Assembly: GCA_017503805.1 (NCBI GenBank) | Contig: JAFVSJ010000005.1 | Span: forward strand, 141,258-205,257 | DNA length: 64,000 bases | Source: Tidjanibacter sp. | Lineage (GTDB): Bacteria; Bacteroidota; Bacteroidia; Bacteroidales; Rikenellaceae | Reading direction: 5' to 3' | In this document: positions 47,268 to 55,893 of the stretch, piece after piece | Numbering within the stretch: the stretch's first letter is position 1 | Layout: every line of letters starts with the position of its first letter | Notes under the pieces: model-generated | The model's database searches: none | What the model was told of the DNA's origin: nothing | Seen by the model: the letters and a program-made list of their open reading frames with translations, nothing else | Translations under genes and position numbers: made by a program

Positions 47268-48170
47268 ATGATCAAACATCTGGAAGATATCGTTGCAGCA
47301 GCAGTTGCACGCGGCAAAAAGAAAATGATTGTGGCCTATGGTCAGGACACCCACTCCATCGGCGCAACCGATATGGCTATCAAAGCAGGCTTGGCAGAGG
47401 TAACCCTCGTTGGTGATCCCGAGGAGATTAAGAAATCGTGCGAGGCCGAGGGCGTAGATATGAGTCAGTACACCATCATCCCCGAGTGCGAGGATGTCAA
47501 GGCTGTGGAGATTGCAGTGAAAGCAGTCCACAACGGCGAATATGACGTTCTGATGAAAGGCGTTGTTCCCACCGACAAATATATGCGCGGCATTCTCAAC
47601 AAAGAGTGGGGTCTGCTGCCCGCAGGCACTACCCTCAGCCACGTTACCGTACTTGAGGTTCCTGCATACCACAAGCTGTTGGTAGTAAGTGACGTAGCTG
47701 TTCTTCCTCTGCCCAATATGGATCAGAAGAAACAGATTATCAAATATCTCATCCAGACTGCCAACAACCTCGGTATCGAGTGCCCCAAAGTGGCTCTTCT
47801 CGCTCCCAGCGAGCAGCTGCTGCCCAAGGTTATCAGTTCGGTAGAGGCTGCTGCTCTTTCGGAGATGGGTCAGAATGGCGAGCTCGGCAATGCTCTCTTC
47901 CAGGGTCCTTTGGCACTCGACGTTGCTATTGATGCAGAGAGCGTGAAGATTAAAAAGCTCACCGGTCCCGTTGCAGGTGATGCAGACTGTCTGCTCTTCC
48001 CCAACCTCGAGAGTGGCAACGTATTCTTCAAGGCTTGTTCCAAATTTGGCGGCGCAGAGCTCGCAGCTATGGTTGCCGGTCCTACCGCACCTTGCGTTCT
48101 CACCTCGCGTGGCGACTCGACCAAGACCAAACTCTACTCGATTGCCCTCGCTTGCTTGTCGGCTAAATAA
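47268..48170 (+). CDS. ptb: Phosphate butyryltransferase (PTA/PTB family)
   Basis: Transfers an acyl group between CoA and phosphate. The 300-residue length and lack of the N-terminal DRTGG region of long Pta suggest the PTB branch. The family motif LMKGVVPTDKYMRGIL and the C-terminal block GNVFFKACSKFGGAELA support this. Its pairing with a butyrate kinase gene 31 bp downstream supports butyryl- or branched-acyl-CoA as substrate. A phosphate acetyltransferase role, pairing with ackA upstream, cannot be excluded. Confidence 0.88.
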   Translation: MIKHLEDIVAAAVARGKKKMIVAYGQDTHSIGATDMAIKAGLAEVTLVGDPEEIKKSCEAEGVDMSQYTIIPECEDVKAVEIAVKAVHNGEYDVLMKGVVPTDKYMRGILNKEWGLLPAGTTLSHVTVLEVPAYHKLLVVSDVAVLPLPNMDQKKQIIKYLIQTANNLGIECPKVALLAPSEQLLPKVISSVEAAALSEMGQNGELGNALFQGPLALDVAIDAESVKIKKLTGPVAGDADCLLFPNLESGNVFFKACSKFGGAELAAMVAGPTAPCVLTSRGDSTKTKLYSIALACLSAK

Positions 48171-48201
48171 ACCTTACACCCAAACTGCTAACACATAACA
48201 A

Positions 48202-49284
48202 ATGAATATGGAAAAAGCATATAAAATTCTGACTATCAACCCCGGTTCGACCTCTACCAAGGTTGCTGTTTTCGAGAATGACAAAGAACTGTTCTCGACC
48301 ACTCTCCGCCACTCGAGCGAGGAGATTGGCCGCTACAAAACTATTCTCGACCAGCTTGATTTCCGTCGTGATGTAATTCTCGATGCCATCAAACAGTCGG
48401 GCATCGAGCTCACCGAGCTCAATGCGGTTATCGGCCGCGGCGGTCTGCTCAAACCCATCCCCAGCGGCACCTATGAGGTGAACGAGAAGATGATTGAGGA
48501 TATCAAAGAGCGCCCTGCCGGTCAGCACGCCTCCAACCTTGGCGCACTGCTCGCAGCGGAGATTGCCAAACTCGCAGGTGTAAATGCCTACATCGCAGAT
48601 CCTGTTGTTGTAGACGAACTCCAGCCCGAGGCAAGACTCACCGGCCTTCCCCAACTCGAGAGGGCTTCTATCTTCCACGCACTCAACCAGAAAGCCGTCG
48701 CTCGCGTATATGCCGAGAAAGAGGGTAAGGAGTATGAGGATATGAATCTTGTAGTGGCTCATATGGGTGGCGGCATTTCGATTGGTGCTCACCGCAAAGG
48801 CCTTGTTGTAGACGTAAACAACGCTCTCGATGGCGAGGGTCCCTTCTCGCCCGAGCGTGCAGGTACAATGCCCGCATTGGCATTTGCAAAGATGTGTATG
48901 AGTGGCCAGTACACTCTCGCTGAGATTGCAAAGATGATCAACGGTAAAGGCGGCGTAGTGGCACACCTGAATACCAACGATATGCGCGAGGTTGAGAACC
49001 GCTACAATGCCGGCGATCCCGATGCAATTTTGGTTGCAAATGCAATGGCCTACGGTGTTGGTAAGTTCATTGGTCAGATGATTGCCGTACTCAAAGGCGA
49101 CGTTGATGCAGTCATCCTCACCGGCGGTATTGCCTACGACAAAAACGTTGTTGGCTACATCAAAGATATGATCGAGCCTATGGCCAAAGTTGTGGTTATG
49201 CCTGGTGAGAACGAACTTGAGGCTCTCGCAATGAATGCCCAGCGTGTTCTGGAGGGTAAACTCACTCCCAAGGTGTACGAATAG
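48202..49284 (+). CDS. buk: Butyrate kinase
   Basis: Makes ATP and butyrate (or isobutyrate/isovalerate) from the acyl phosphate. 360 residues of the ASKHA fold: ILTINPGSTSTKVAVFEN, GRGGLLKPIPSGTYEVNEKM, LPQLERASIFHALNQKAVAR and VAHMGGGISIGAHRKG with VILTGGIAYDK. Length distinguishes it from the ~400-residue acetate kinase upstream. A second ATG at 48208 is possible. The unit ends in a strong terminator. Confidence 0.95.
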   Translation: MNMEKAYKILTINPGSTSTKVAVFENDKELFSTTLRHSSEEIGRYKTILDQLDFRRDVILDAIKQSGIELTELNAVIGRGGLLKPIPSGTYEVNEKMIEDIKERPAGQHASNLGALLAAEIAKLAGVNAYIADPVVVDELQPEARLTGLPQLERASIFHALNQKAVARVYAEKEGKEYEDMNLVVAHMGGGISIGAHRKGLVVDVNNALDGEGPFSPERAGTMPALAFAKMCMSGQYTLAEIAKMINGKGGVVAHLNTNDMREVENRYNAGDPDAILVANAMAYGVGKFIGQMIAVLKGDVDAVILTGGIAYDKNVVGYIKDMIEPMAKVVVMPGENELEALAMNAQRVLEGKLTPKVYE

Positions 49285-49306
49285 TCATCACCAAATAGCA
49301 CATCGT

Positions 49307-49341
49307 AAATAGGGCATCTCCCCGATGGAGGTGCCCTATTT
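49307..49341. terminator. Bidirectional terminator after buk
   Basis: 15-bp stem AAATAGGGCATCTCC / GGAGGTGCCCTATTT (one wobble) followed by TATTTTTAG on the plus strand. It lies between the convergent buk and flippase genes. Confidence 0.85.
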
Positions 49342-49361
49342 ATTTTTAGCGTCTACATTGA

Positions 49362-50828
49362 TTAGGCCCTACGTTTAGGCATATAGGCTCTGAGTATCTC
49401 CTTTGTCTCTCGCCAAGCCTCAAATTTGAAGATTTCCGAAATAAGGGCATAGAATCCTGCGCCGAGAATAATCTTGGCAGCAAAGACAATCCACAAGGGT
49501 ATCGAAACAGCAGCACCAAGCACACCAAGCCCCCATATAAACACGACCATCAGACCTGTAGCACCGAGGTATGGAAAAACATCCTTTGCTCTACTCCACA
49601 ACCTCCATTCGGCTATGTAGCGACCGGCGGTAAGGCAATTCACCACCATATCGGAAACAAAAATAGCCACCTGTCCCCACGCAATAGCTTCCACACTGAT
49701 AGGGATGGTGATACATAGAATAGCAGTAGCGATTAGTTTTTTCAGAAACTCAATGCGGAAAATCATCTTGCCATCATCGCACACCTTCACAAGATTGAAC
49801 GATATAACAGAGAGTGGTGCAAGCAAACCGGCAATGCTCAGGATGCGCAAATAAGGTACGGCAGGCAACCATATATCGGGCAGCAAAACTCTAAACATAT
49901 CTTCGGCCACAGCAATGAGCCCACACATCAACGGGAACATCACAAAAGCCCAGATAATGTAGACCTTACGCGCATTGATATTAAGCTTCACTTTATCGTC
50001 TTTCTGACGAGAGAAGGCAGAGAAGGTTACACTCAAGACGGCCATAATTGTCGATGTGACGGGCATCTCTTTGATCTTATTTCCTCGGTCATAATAGCCG
50101 AGGTCGGTCTTGGTGTAGAACTTACCTATGAAGAGATTGGAAATCTGATAGTAGACATTGCTCACCAGATCGCTCAACAATATCCGCGAGCCATAGCGGA
50201 ACATTCCCTTTATACGATCCATCGAAAAGAGCAACTTGGGCCTCCAACTACTGCGCAACCACATAAGCACGGTCTTAACCACTACTACTCCCAGCCTTTG
50301 CCCCACCAAAGCCCACACACCAAAACCTTCAATCGCCATCCAAATGGCAACAGCGCTCGACACGGCATTGGAAACAAGAATGTACAGCGAGAGGTTTTTG
50401 AACTCCATACCACGCTGAAGTATAGCGTTTTGGATATTCGACAGGGAGTTTATTGGGATGAGCAAATAGAGAATCGGTGCAATCGACACAAAATCAGGGG
50501 CACCGAAAAAGCGAGAGCAAGCAGGCGCAATAGCAACAAGCACCGAATAGAGCAACAAGGAGATGACAATATTGACATAGAATACCGATGAGTAGTCCAC
50601 ATCGTCAACATCCTTCTTACGTATCAAAGCCTGAGAGAAACCACTATCAACCAATGGCATAAGTATAGCTGGGAAAGCTGCCACTATAGCCATCAGTCCA
50701 TAATCCTCGGGGGTAAGCAGATTGAGCAGCACAAGGCTCACGGCGAGTTGCAGCACTGCCGAACATATCTTCTCGATAGTCGACCACGCAACACCTTTTA
50801 CGACCTTGTGTTTCAGTTCAGTAGCCAT
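49362..50828 (-). CDS. Polysaccharide flippase, Wzx/PST family
   Basis: A 488-residue integral membrane protein with about 12-14 hydrophobic segments, of the MOP superfamily (lipopolysaccharide exporters, WzxC-like). Typical features are the N-terminal HKVVKGVAWSTIEKICSAV, PEDYGLMAIVAAFPAILMPLVDSG and QALIRKKDVDDVDYSS. It probably moves an undecaprenyl-linked glycan across the inner membrane. No glycosyltransferases are beside it, so it is not in a classical O-antigen cluster. Its substrate is unknown. Confidence 0.9.
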   Translation of the reverse strand: MATELKHKVVKGVAWSTIEKICSAVLQLAVSLVLLNLLTPEDYGLMAIVAAFPAILMPLVDSGFSQALIRKKDVDDVDYSSVFYVNIVISLLLYSVLVAIAPACSRFFGAPDFVSIAPILYLLIPINSLSNIQNAILQRGMEFKNLSLYILVSNAVSSAVAIWMAIEGFGVWALVGQRLGVVVVKTVLMWLRSSWRPKLLFSMDRIKGMFRYGSRILLSDLVSNVYYQISNLFIGKFYTKTDLGYYDRGNKIKEMPVTSTIMAVLSVTFSAFSRQKDDKVKLNINARKVYIIWAFVMFPLMCGLIAVAEDMFRVLLPDIWLPAVPYLRILSIAGLLAPLSVISFNLVKVCDDGKMIFRIEFLKKLIATAILCITIPISVEAIAWGQVAIFVSDMVVNCLTAGRYIAEWRLWSRAKDVFPYLGATGLMVVFIWGLGVLGAAVSIPLWIVFAAKIILGAGFYALISEIFKFEAWRETKEILRAYMPKRRA

Positions 50829-50836
50829 TGTCTAAA

Positions 50837-51112
50837 CTATTCAACAATAAAAACCTCTTCGCCATCGGCGTGCATAAGATGCTTTTCGCGAGCGTACTTC
50901 TCGAGAAACTCATCATCCAAAAGCTGCTTAATGAAGAGACTATCTTGCTCTGCCTGATTGGAATAGCGTTCAATTTCGCCACGCAGACGTCTGACCGAAC
51001 GATTAGTGCGGATAAGATCAGGAAGTGTCAGATCTGACAGAAAGAGGACCATCACAACGAAAATCATCGTGACCAACATCCAATGCCAATATTTTTTCAG
51101 CCAACGCTTCAT
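50837..51112 (-). CDS. FtsB/DivIC-like septum formation initiator
   Basis: A 91-residue bitopic protein starting MKRWLKKYWHWMLV at ATG 51112 (the frame reaches a TTG five codons upstream). A single membrane segment (about 11-28, WMLVTMIFVVMVLFLS) is followed by a coiled coil (IRTNRSVRRLRGEIERYSNQ) and the short DivIC end motif FLEKYAREKHLMH. The ..EKYAREKxxM.. phrase is the hallmark of FtsB/DivIC. It probably links FtsQ and FtsL homologues at the divisome. Confidence 0.9.
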   Translation of the reverse strand: MKRWLKKYWHWMLVTMIFVVMVLFLSDLTLPDLIRTNRSVRRLRGEIERYSNQAEQDSLFIKQLLDDEFLEKYAREKHLMHADGEEVFIVE

Positions 51113-51144
51113 CTCACCACATCTCAAGCTTCTGCGGGGAATTA

Positions 51145-51702
51145 TTATTCGTTTACGATAGTATAAATATCTCGCAGATTACGACCTATCTCATCGTAAT
51201 CAAGACCAAAGCCTACAATAAAATCATCAGGAATATCCATAGCCCTGTACTTAACCTCGAAGTCTTTGGTAAACTTGGTGGGTTTGAAGAGCAGGGTTGC
51301 GATGCTTACGCTGGCGGGTTTGTGGCCCTCAAGAGTGCGGAGCAAGTGATCCATACTCTCGCCTGTATCTACAACATCCTCTACGATAATAACGTGGCGA
51401 CCTTCGATCGAACCGTTCAAACCGATAAGGTCCTGCACTTTACCGGTCGAGCAAGTTCCAACGTAAGAGGCAAGTTTAACGAACGAAATCTCGCACTGGA
51501 TGTTAATCTTCTGCATCAGCTCGCCCATAAACATAAATGCGCCATTGAGCACACCCAAGAAAATGGGGGTATCAAGATTTTTGTAGTCCTCATTGATTCT
51601 GTCGGCCACTTTCTGAATAGACTCATTGATTTTCTCGTAAGGGATTGAAAGTTCGAATGTTTTATCGAACAATGTCACTCTCGGCAGATTGTTTTGGCTC
51701 AT
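51145..51702 (-). CDS. hpt: Hypoxanthine phosphoribosyltransferase
   Basis: Salvages hypoxanthine (and often guanine) with PRPP. 185 residues: PIFLGVLNGAFMFMGEL, the flexible-loop region SFVKLASYVGTC, the PRPP motif VIIVEDVVDTGESMDHLL and the base-specificity Lys/Asp in DFIVGFGLDYDEIGRNL. It is unlinked to the de novo operon and divergent from the zinc transporter. Confidence 0.96.
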   Translation of the reverse strand: MSQNNLPRVTLFDKTFELSIPYEKINESIQKVADRINEDYKNLDTPIFLGVLNGAFMFMGELMQKINIQCEISFVKLASYVGTCSTGKVQDLIGLNGSIEGRHVIIVEDVVDTGESMDHLLRTLEGHKPASVSIATLLFKPTKFTKDFEVKYRAMDIPDDFIVGFGLDYDEIGRNLRDIYTIVNE

Positions 51703-51777
51703 AATTTTGCGTTATATTATATGATTAAACTTATCTTATCACAATTTTTGCATCCTCTGAATCTCAAGATAAATGTA

Positions 51778-51785
51778 TATATTTG
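51778..51785 (+). promoter_or_regulatory. -7 box for the ZIP transporter gene
   Basis: TATATTTG matches TAnnTTTG, 20 bp before ATG 51805. No clear -33 element. Confidence 0.45.
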
Positions 51786-51804
51786 CAAAGTTAATAAAAA
51801 ATAT

Positions 51805-52623
51805 ATGAACGAAAACACACTTTGGGCGCTTTTAATCACCCTTTTTGCAGGATTGGCTACCGGCATCGGTAGTTTAATCGGATTCTTTGCCAAGAAAACC
51901 AACACAAGATTCCTCTCATTCTCACTTGGCTTGTCGGCTGGTGTGATGGTATACATATCGTTTATGGAGATGCTACACTCGGCACGCATAGACCTTGCCG
52001 AGTTGTTTGGTTCGGGCCGCAAGGGAGATGCCATCACCGCACTACTCTTCTTTGGCGGTATGATTATCGCAGGTATTATCGACCGCCTCATACCCGATGC
52101 CGAAAACCCACACGAATTGCACAATGTCGAGGAGATGAATGGTGATGATAATCAAAATCATAACCACTCCACCCGCAAACTCCGTCACGCCGGCATCTTC
52201 AGCGCCATCGCTCTCGCCATACACAATTTCCCCGAAGGCATAGCCACTTTTATGACCTCCTACACCGACATTGGAGCCGGCATCGCCATTGCAGTGGCGG
52301 TCGCAATACACAACATCCCGGAGGGAATTGCGGTTTCGGTTCCAATCTATCACGCAACAGGGAGTCGCAAGAGAGCCTTTTGGTACTCATTTTTCTCGGG
52401 TTTCGCCGAGCCTGTGGGTGCTATTGTAGCGTGGCTCATCTTGCTGCCATTCATCACTCCCGCTCTGGTCAGCTGCATTATGGCAGCCGTTGCGGGCATT
52501 ATGATTTACATCGCATTCGACGAACTTCTTCCTGCCACTCACTACTACGGAGAGAATCACATTGCTCTCTATGGCGTATTTATAGGTATGGCTATTATGG
52601 CAGCAAGTTTGATTATTCTCTAA
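51805..52623 (+). CDS. zupT: ZIP-family divalent metal (zinc) transporter
   Basis: Imports Zn2+ and possibly Fe2+/Mn2+. The start at 51805 (MNENTLWALLITLFAGLATGIG) gives 272 residues and eight predicted membrane segments; the longer open frame is promoter sequence. The two metal-site helices are plain: IHNFPEGIATFM and IHNIPEGIAVSVP, followed by FFSGFAEPVGA. A His/Asp/Asn-rich loop (GDDNQNHNHSTRK) before the first site could bind metal. The order of motifs matches E. coli ZupT. Confidence 0.94.
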   Translation: MNENTLWALLITLFAGLATGIGSLIGFFAKKTNTRFLSFSLGLSAGVMVYISFMEMLHSARIDLAELFGSGRKGDAITALLFFGGMIIAGIIDRLIPDAENPHELHNVEEMNGDDNQNHNHSTRKLRHAGIFSAIALAIHNFPEGIATFMTSYTDIGAGIAIAVAVAIHNIPEGIAVSVPIYHATGSRKRAFWYSFFSGFAEPVGAIVAWLILLPFITPALVSCIMAAVAGIMIYIAFDELLPATHYYGENHIALYGVFIGMAIMAASLIIL

Positions 52624-52643
52624 CGGTCAATAGCTTGCAACAA

Positions 52644-52676
52644 AGTAGGGCGGCTCCCTTGTGGAACCGCCCTACT
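52644..52676. terminator. Bidirectional terminator between zupT and rnfA
   Basis: 10-bp stem AGTAGGGCGG / CCGCCCTACT with a 13-nt loop, between two convergent genes. Confidence 0.8.
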
Positions 52677-52702
52677 CTATTTAGTTAGCCTTAGTTTCTT
52701 TG

Positions 52703-53275
52703 TTACACGAGACCCGAGAAACCCATAAAGGCCATAGCGAGAATACCGGCTGTAATCAGCGCAATAGGCACACCTTTAACACCTTTGGGCACACCCACGA
52801 TCTCGAACCTCTCGCGAATGCCAGCCATAATCACAAGTGCCAATGCAAAGCCCAGGGCAATAGAAGTTGCATAGACAACCGACTCAAGCAGATTGTACTC
52901 CTTCTGCACAAGCAGCAGAGCCACACCAAGCACAGCACAGTTAGTAGTAATCAGAGGCAGGAAGATGCCAAGTGCCTGATAGAGAGATGGTGAGATTTTC
53001 TTCAGCACAATCTCGACCATCTGCACAAGTGCTGCGATAACGAGAATAAATACGATGGTCTGCATATACTCCATATTGAGTGGTACGAGTACATAGTACT
53101 GCAACATCCACACGACGAGTGACGAGATGGCCATCACAAAAGTAACTGCTGCACCCATACCTGCGGCGGTACCCACTTTATTGGAGACTCCGAGGAAGGG
53201 ACAGATACCGAGCGACTGCGAAAACACAACGTTGTTCGCAAATATTGATCCAATTATAATTGCAAATAACTCCAT
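52703..53275 (-). CDS. rnfA: Rnf complex subunit A
   Basis: Six-helix inner-membrane subunit of the ion-pumping ferredoxin:NAD+ oxidoreductase. 190 residues with the RnfA/NqrE motif [21 protein letters not shown], and [13 protein letters not shown] in the second repeat; the paired Cys residues in these two half-repeats correspond to the membrane Fe-S ligands reported for the family. It is last in the operon, 5 bp after rnfE. Confidence 0.96.
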   Translation of the reverse strand: MELFAIIIGSIFANNVVFSQSLGICPFLGVSNKVGTAAGMGAAVTFVMAISSLVVWMLQYYVLVPLNMEYMQTIVFILVIAALVQMVEIVLKKISPSLYQALGIFLPLITTNCAVLGVALLLVQKEYNLLESVVYATSIALGFALALVIMAGIRERFEIVGVPKGVKGVPIALITAGILAMAFMGFSGLV

Positions 53276-53280
53276 AGTAA

Positions 53281-53886
53281 TCAGTTCTTTTTAGCGGTTA
53301 ACTTGCGGAAAACAATCATAAGGTAGCCGAGCACGAAGAATGCACCGGGCGAGAGGATGAAGATAAGTGCGCCATCACCCTGCCACAAGTCCATACCGAA
53401 AACACTACCACTACCAAGAATCTCCCTTACCATACCGATAATGGTCAGCGAAAGGGTGAAACCGAGGCCGATACCAAGACCGTCGAGAGCCGAAGCCCCC
53501 ACGCTATTTTTGGACGCAAAGGCCTCTGCCCTACCGAGGATGATACAGTTCACCACAATCAGAGGGATGAAGACACCGAGAGTGTTATAGAGATCCTGCA
53601 CATAGGCCTGCATAAGCAGCTGTACGACAGTTACGAACGATGAAATTACCACGATATAGGCGGGAATACGCACCTTATCGGGAATGACATTTTTGAGCAA
53701 CGAGATTACAATATTGGACATCACCAACACAAACAGAGTGGCGATACCCATACCCATACCATTGATTGCCGAAGTGGTAGTTGCCAACGTGGGGCACATA
53801 CCCAACACAAGTACAAATATCGGGTTGTTTTTCAACACTCCGTCGGTAAATATTTTCAAATTCTTACCCATAACTATCTCAATCAA
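53281..53886 (-). CDS. rnfE: Rnf complex subunit E
   Basis: Membrane subunit homologous to RnfA and NqrD. 201 residues with [24 protein letters not shown] and [19 protein letters not shown], carrying the paired membrane cysteines, and about six hydrophobic helices. It lies between rnfG and rnfA with 2- and 5-bp gaps. Confidence 0.96.
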   Translation of the reverse strand: MIEIVMGKNLKIFTDGVLKNNPIFVLVLGMCPTLATTTSAINGMGMGIATLFVLVMSNIVISLLKNVIPDKVRIPAYIVVISSFVTVVQLLMQAYVQDLYNTLGVFIPLIVVNCIILGRAEAFASKNSVGASALDGLGIGLGFTLSLTIIGMVREILGSGSVFGMDLWQGDGALIFILSPGAFFVLGYLMIVFRKLTAKKN

Positions 53887-53888
53887 TA

Positions 53889-54869
53889 CTAAAGATTAAC
53901 TTTCTTAAACAACTGATATGCAGCCTCTACGGCTTCAACGTAAGCACGCGACGAAACAGTAGCAGATGTAAGCGCATCAACATCTCCTCCCTCGTTTTTC
54001 AAGGCAAAACGTGTAGCGGAGGCCTTCTTACCTTTCAGGCTTGCAATCAGAGCATTGTCAGCATCGCACATCTTGGTGCCGAGTCCGGGAGTTTCATTTT
54101 GCTCGAGAACTGCGATATTGATAATTGAGCCATCAACATCAAAGCCAACAAGGACTTTCACCAAGCCATTGAAACCCTTCATCGAGCTCCCCTCTATAGC
54201 ATAGCCTACGGTCTGGCCCTCGAGTATTGCGCGATACACTACTCCATCGGCAGACTCAACGTTCTCAAGAGTGTCGTGTGCGGGTAGCAGGCTTGCGAAA
54301 TCTACACCTCCCTTGCTATTCTCCTCCGAGACCTCAAGGAATGCAGCGTAGGCAAACGACACAGCCTCCGAAAACGCTCTCGAAGAGATAGTTGCAGCCG
54401 TAAGTGCATCCACATCGCCACCATCTTTTTTGACGGTCATATTCATCTCACCGGCAACTTTGCCAACAAAGCTTGCCACAAGAACATTACCTTCGGAAGC
54501 CATATTGGCTCCCAAACCGGGTGTCTCGGCCTGCGACAACACCTCTACATTATATATGGTACCATCAGCAGTAAAGCCGACCATAATAGTGACATTGCCG
54601 CTGAAACCATTGGGCGAAGTCGCCTCTACAGCATAGCCGACAATCTTTCCGTCAGTTGTAGCCTCATAAAGGCCACAACCTGCGACCTCCATCCTCTCGG
54701 AGCAATCCTCAAAAGCGGGCAGCACCTTGCGGATAGCATCCACAACCTTCTGAGACTGTGCGGCCGCTATTGGTTCTTTGGTGAGTTGATATACGCCAGC
54801 GACTGCTGCCGAACAAACCAAAGCAATGATGCAAAGCATCAGAACCATATTTTTAAGCGAACTTTTCAT
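53889..54869 (-). CDS. rnfG: Rnf complex subunit G with two FMN-binding domains
   Basis: RnfG is a membrane-anchored periplasmic subunit with a covalent FMN. This one has 326 residues where about 200 are usual. After one membrane segment (about 8-25) two copies of the FMN-binding domain follow. Copy 1 has GFSGNVTIMVGF, ETPGLGANM and DALTAATISS (154-163). Copy 2 has GFNGLVKVLVGF, ETPGLGTKM and DALTSATVSS (298-307). Thr160 and Thr304 occupy the flavin-attachment position of the (S/T)GAT motif, the Gly being Ala or Ser. The two halves are clearly an internal tandem duplication, and both look competent to carry flavin. Confidence 0.93.
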   Translation of the reverse strand: MKSSLKNMVLMLCIIALVCSAAVAGVYQLTKEPIAAAQSQKVVDAIRKVLPAFEDCSERMEVAGCGLYEATTDGKIVGYAVEATSPNGFSGNVTIMVGFTADGTIYNVEVLSQAETPGLGANMASEGNVLVASFVGKVAGEMNMTVKKDGGDVDALTAATISSRAFSEAVSFAYAAFLEVSEENSKGGVDFASLLPAHDTLENVESADGVVYRAILEGQTVGYAIEGSSMKGFNGLVKVLVGFDVDGSIINIAVLEQNETPGLGTKMCDADNALIASLKGKKASATRFALKNEGGDVDALTSATVSSRAYVEAVEAAYQLFKKVNL

Positions 54870-54884
54870 ACTCTTTTCTCCTCC

Positions 54885-55865
54885 TTATTTTTTGGTTCTA
54901 ACAGCACCGAATCTTCTGGGGCGCACATACTTATCAATAAGAGGCACCACAGAGTTCATAATCAGAATCGCAAACGACATACCCTCGGGATAAGGTCCCC
55001 AGAGTCGTATCAGCATAGTGATAATACCGATGCCCACTGCGTAGATAACCATTCCTTTCTTGGTCATTGGCGAGGTAACATAGTCGGTAGCCATAAATAC
55101 CGCACCGAGGACTGCGCCACCGCTGAGCAGGTGGAACAAAGGACTCATAAACTCTTCGGGAGCAATTACATAGGTGATAGTGGAGAACAGAGCCATAGTA
55201 CCAAGTATACATACAGGAATATGCCACGAAATCACCTTGCGGAAGAGCAACCAAGCAAAGCCAATCAGCAGAGCGACAACAGAGATCTCACCCATCGAAC
55301 CGCTCTTCATTCCGAGGCTCATAGCACCCAAATCAACATTCTGCATAACCTCACTCACGGGCACACCTGCCTTGAGAGCCTCCTTGGCCATTGCCAGAGG
55401 AGTAGCACCGGTCACAGCACCGGCAGCCTCGGGGAAGGTGGTCATAGCCACAGGGAAGGCAATCAACAGGAAAACACGACCAACGAGCGCGGGGTTGAAA
55501 GGATTCTTACCCAGACCTCCATAGGTCATCTTACCGATACCTATCGAAACGACTGCTGCAATGGCAACAAGTCCGAGAGGAATGTTTGCAGGCAGGTTGA
55601 ATGCCAGCAGAACACCCGTTACAATCGCCGACATATCGCCGAGTGTCGAAGGGCCCTTGAGCATAAACCTCTGCACAAACCACTCAACCAGCACGCAGCA
55701 AGCAACCGAAAAGGCCGTAACAACCAGGGGCTGAAGGCCATAAACCAACACCGACACGACAAGAGCAGGCATCAATGCAATGAGCACATCGCCCATCATA
55801 CGGCGAGTATCATTGCTGCCGTGCACGTGAGGCGCTGGTGAGACTACCAATTTTTGAGTTTCCAT
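54885..55865 (-). CDS. rnfD: Rnf complex subunit D
   Basis: Membrane subunit with covalent FMN, homologous to NqrB. 326 residues with multiple helices, the motif LGKNPFNPALVGRVFLL and the flavinylation sequence AVTGATPLA, in which Thr155 is the probable attachment residue. VHGSNDTRRMMGDVLIALMP opens the protein. It lies 15 bp upstream of rnfG in the operon. Confidence 0.96.
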   Translation of the reverse strand: METQKLVVSPAPHVHGSNDTRRMMGDVLIALMPALVVSVLVYGLQPLVVTAFSVACCVLVEWFVQRFMLKGPSTLGDMSAIVTGVLLAFNLPANIPLGLVAIAAVVSIGIGKMTYGGLGKNPFNPALVGRVFLLIAFPVAMTTFPEAAGAVTGATPLAMAKEALKAGVPVSEVMQNVDLGAMSLGMKSGSMGEISVVALLIGFAWLLFRKVISWHIPVCILGTMALFSTITYVIAPEEFMSPLFHLLSGGAVLGAVFMATDYVTSPMTKKGMVIYAVGIGIITMLIRLWGPYPEGMSFAILIMNSVVPLIDKYVRPRRFGAVRTKK

Positions 55866-55893
55866 ATTTTGTACTTTAAATTATTATCCTAAT

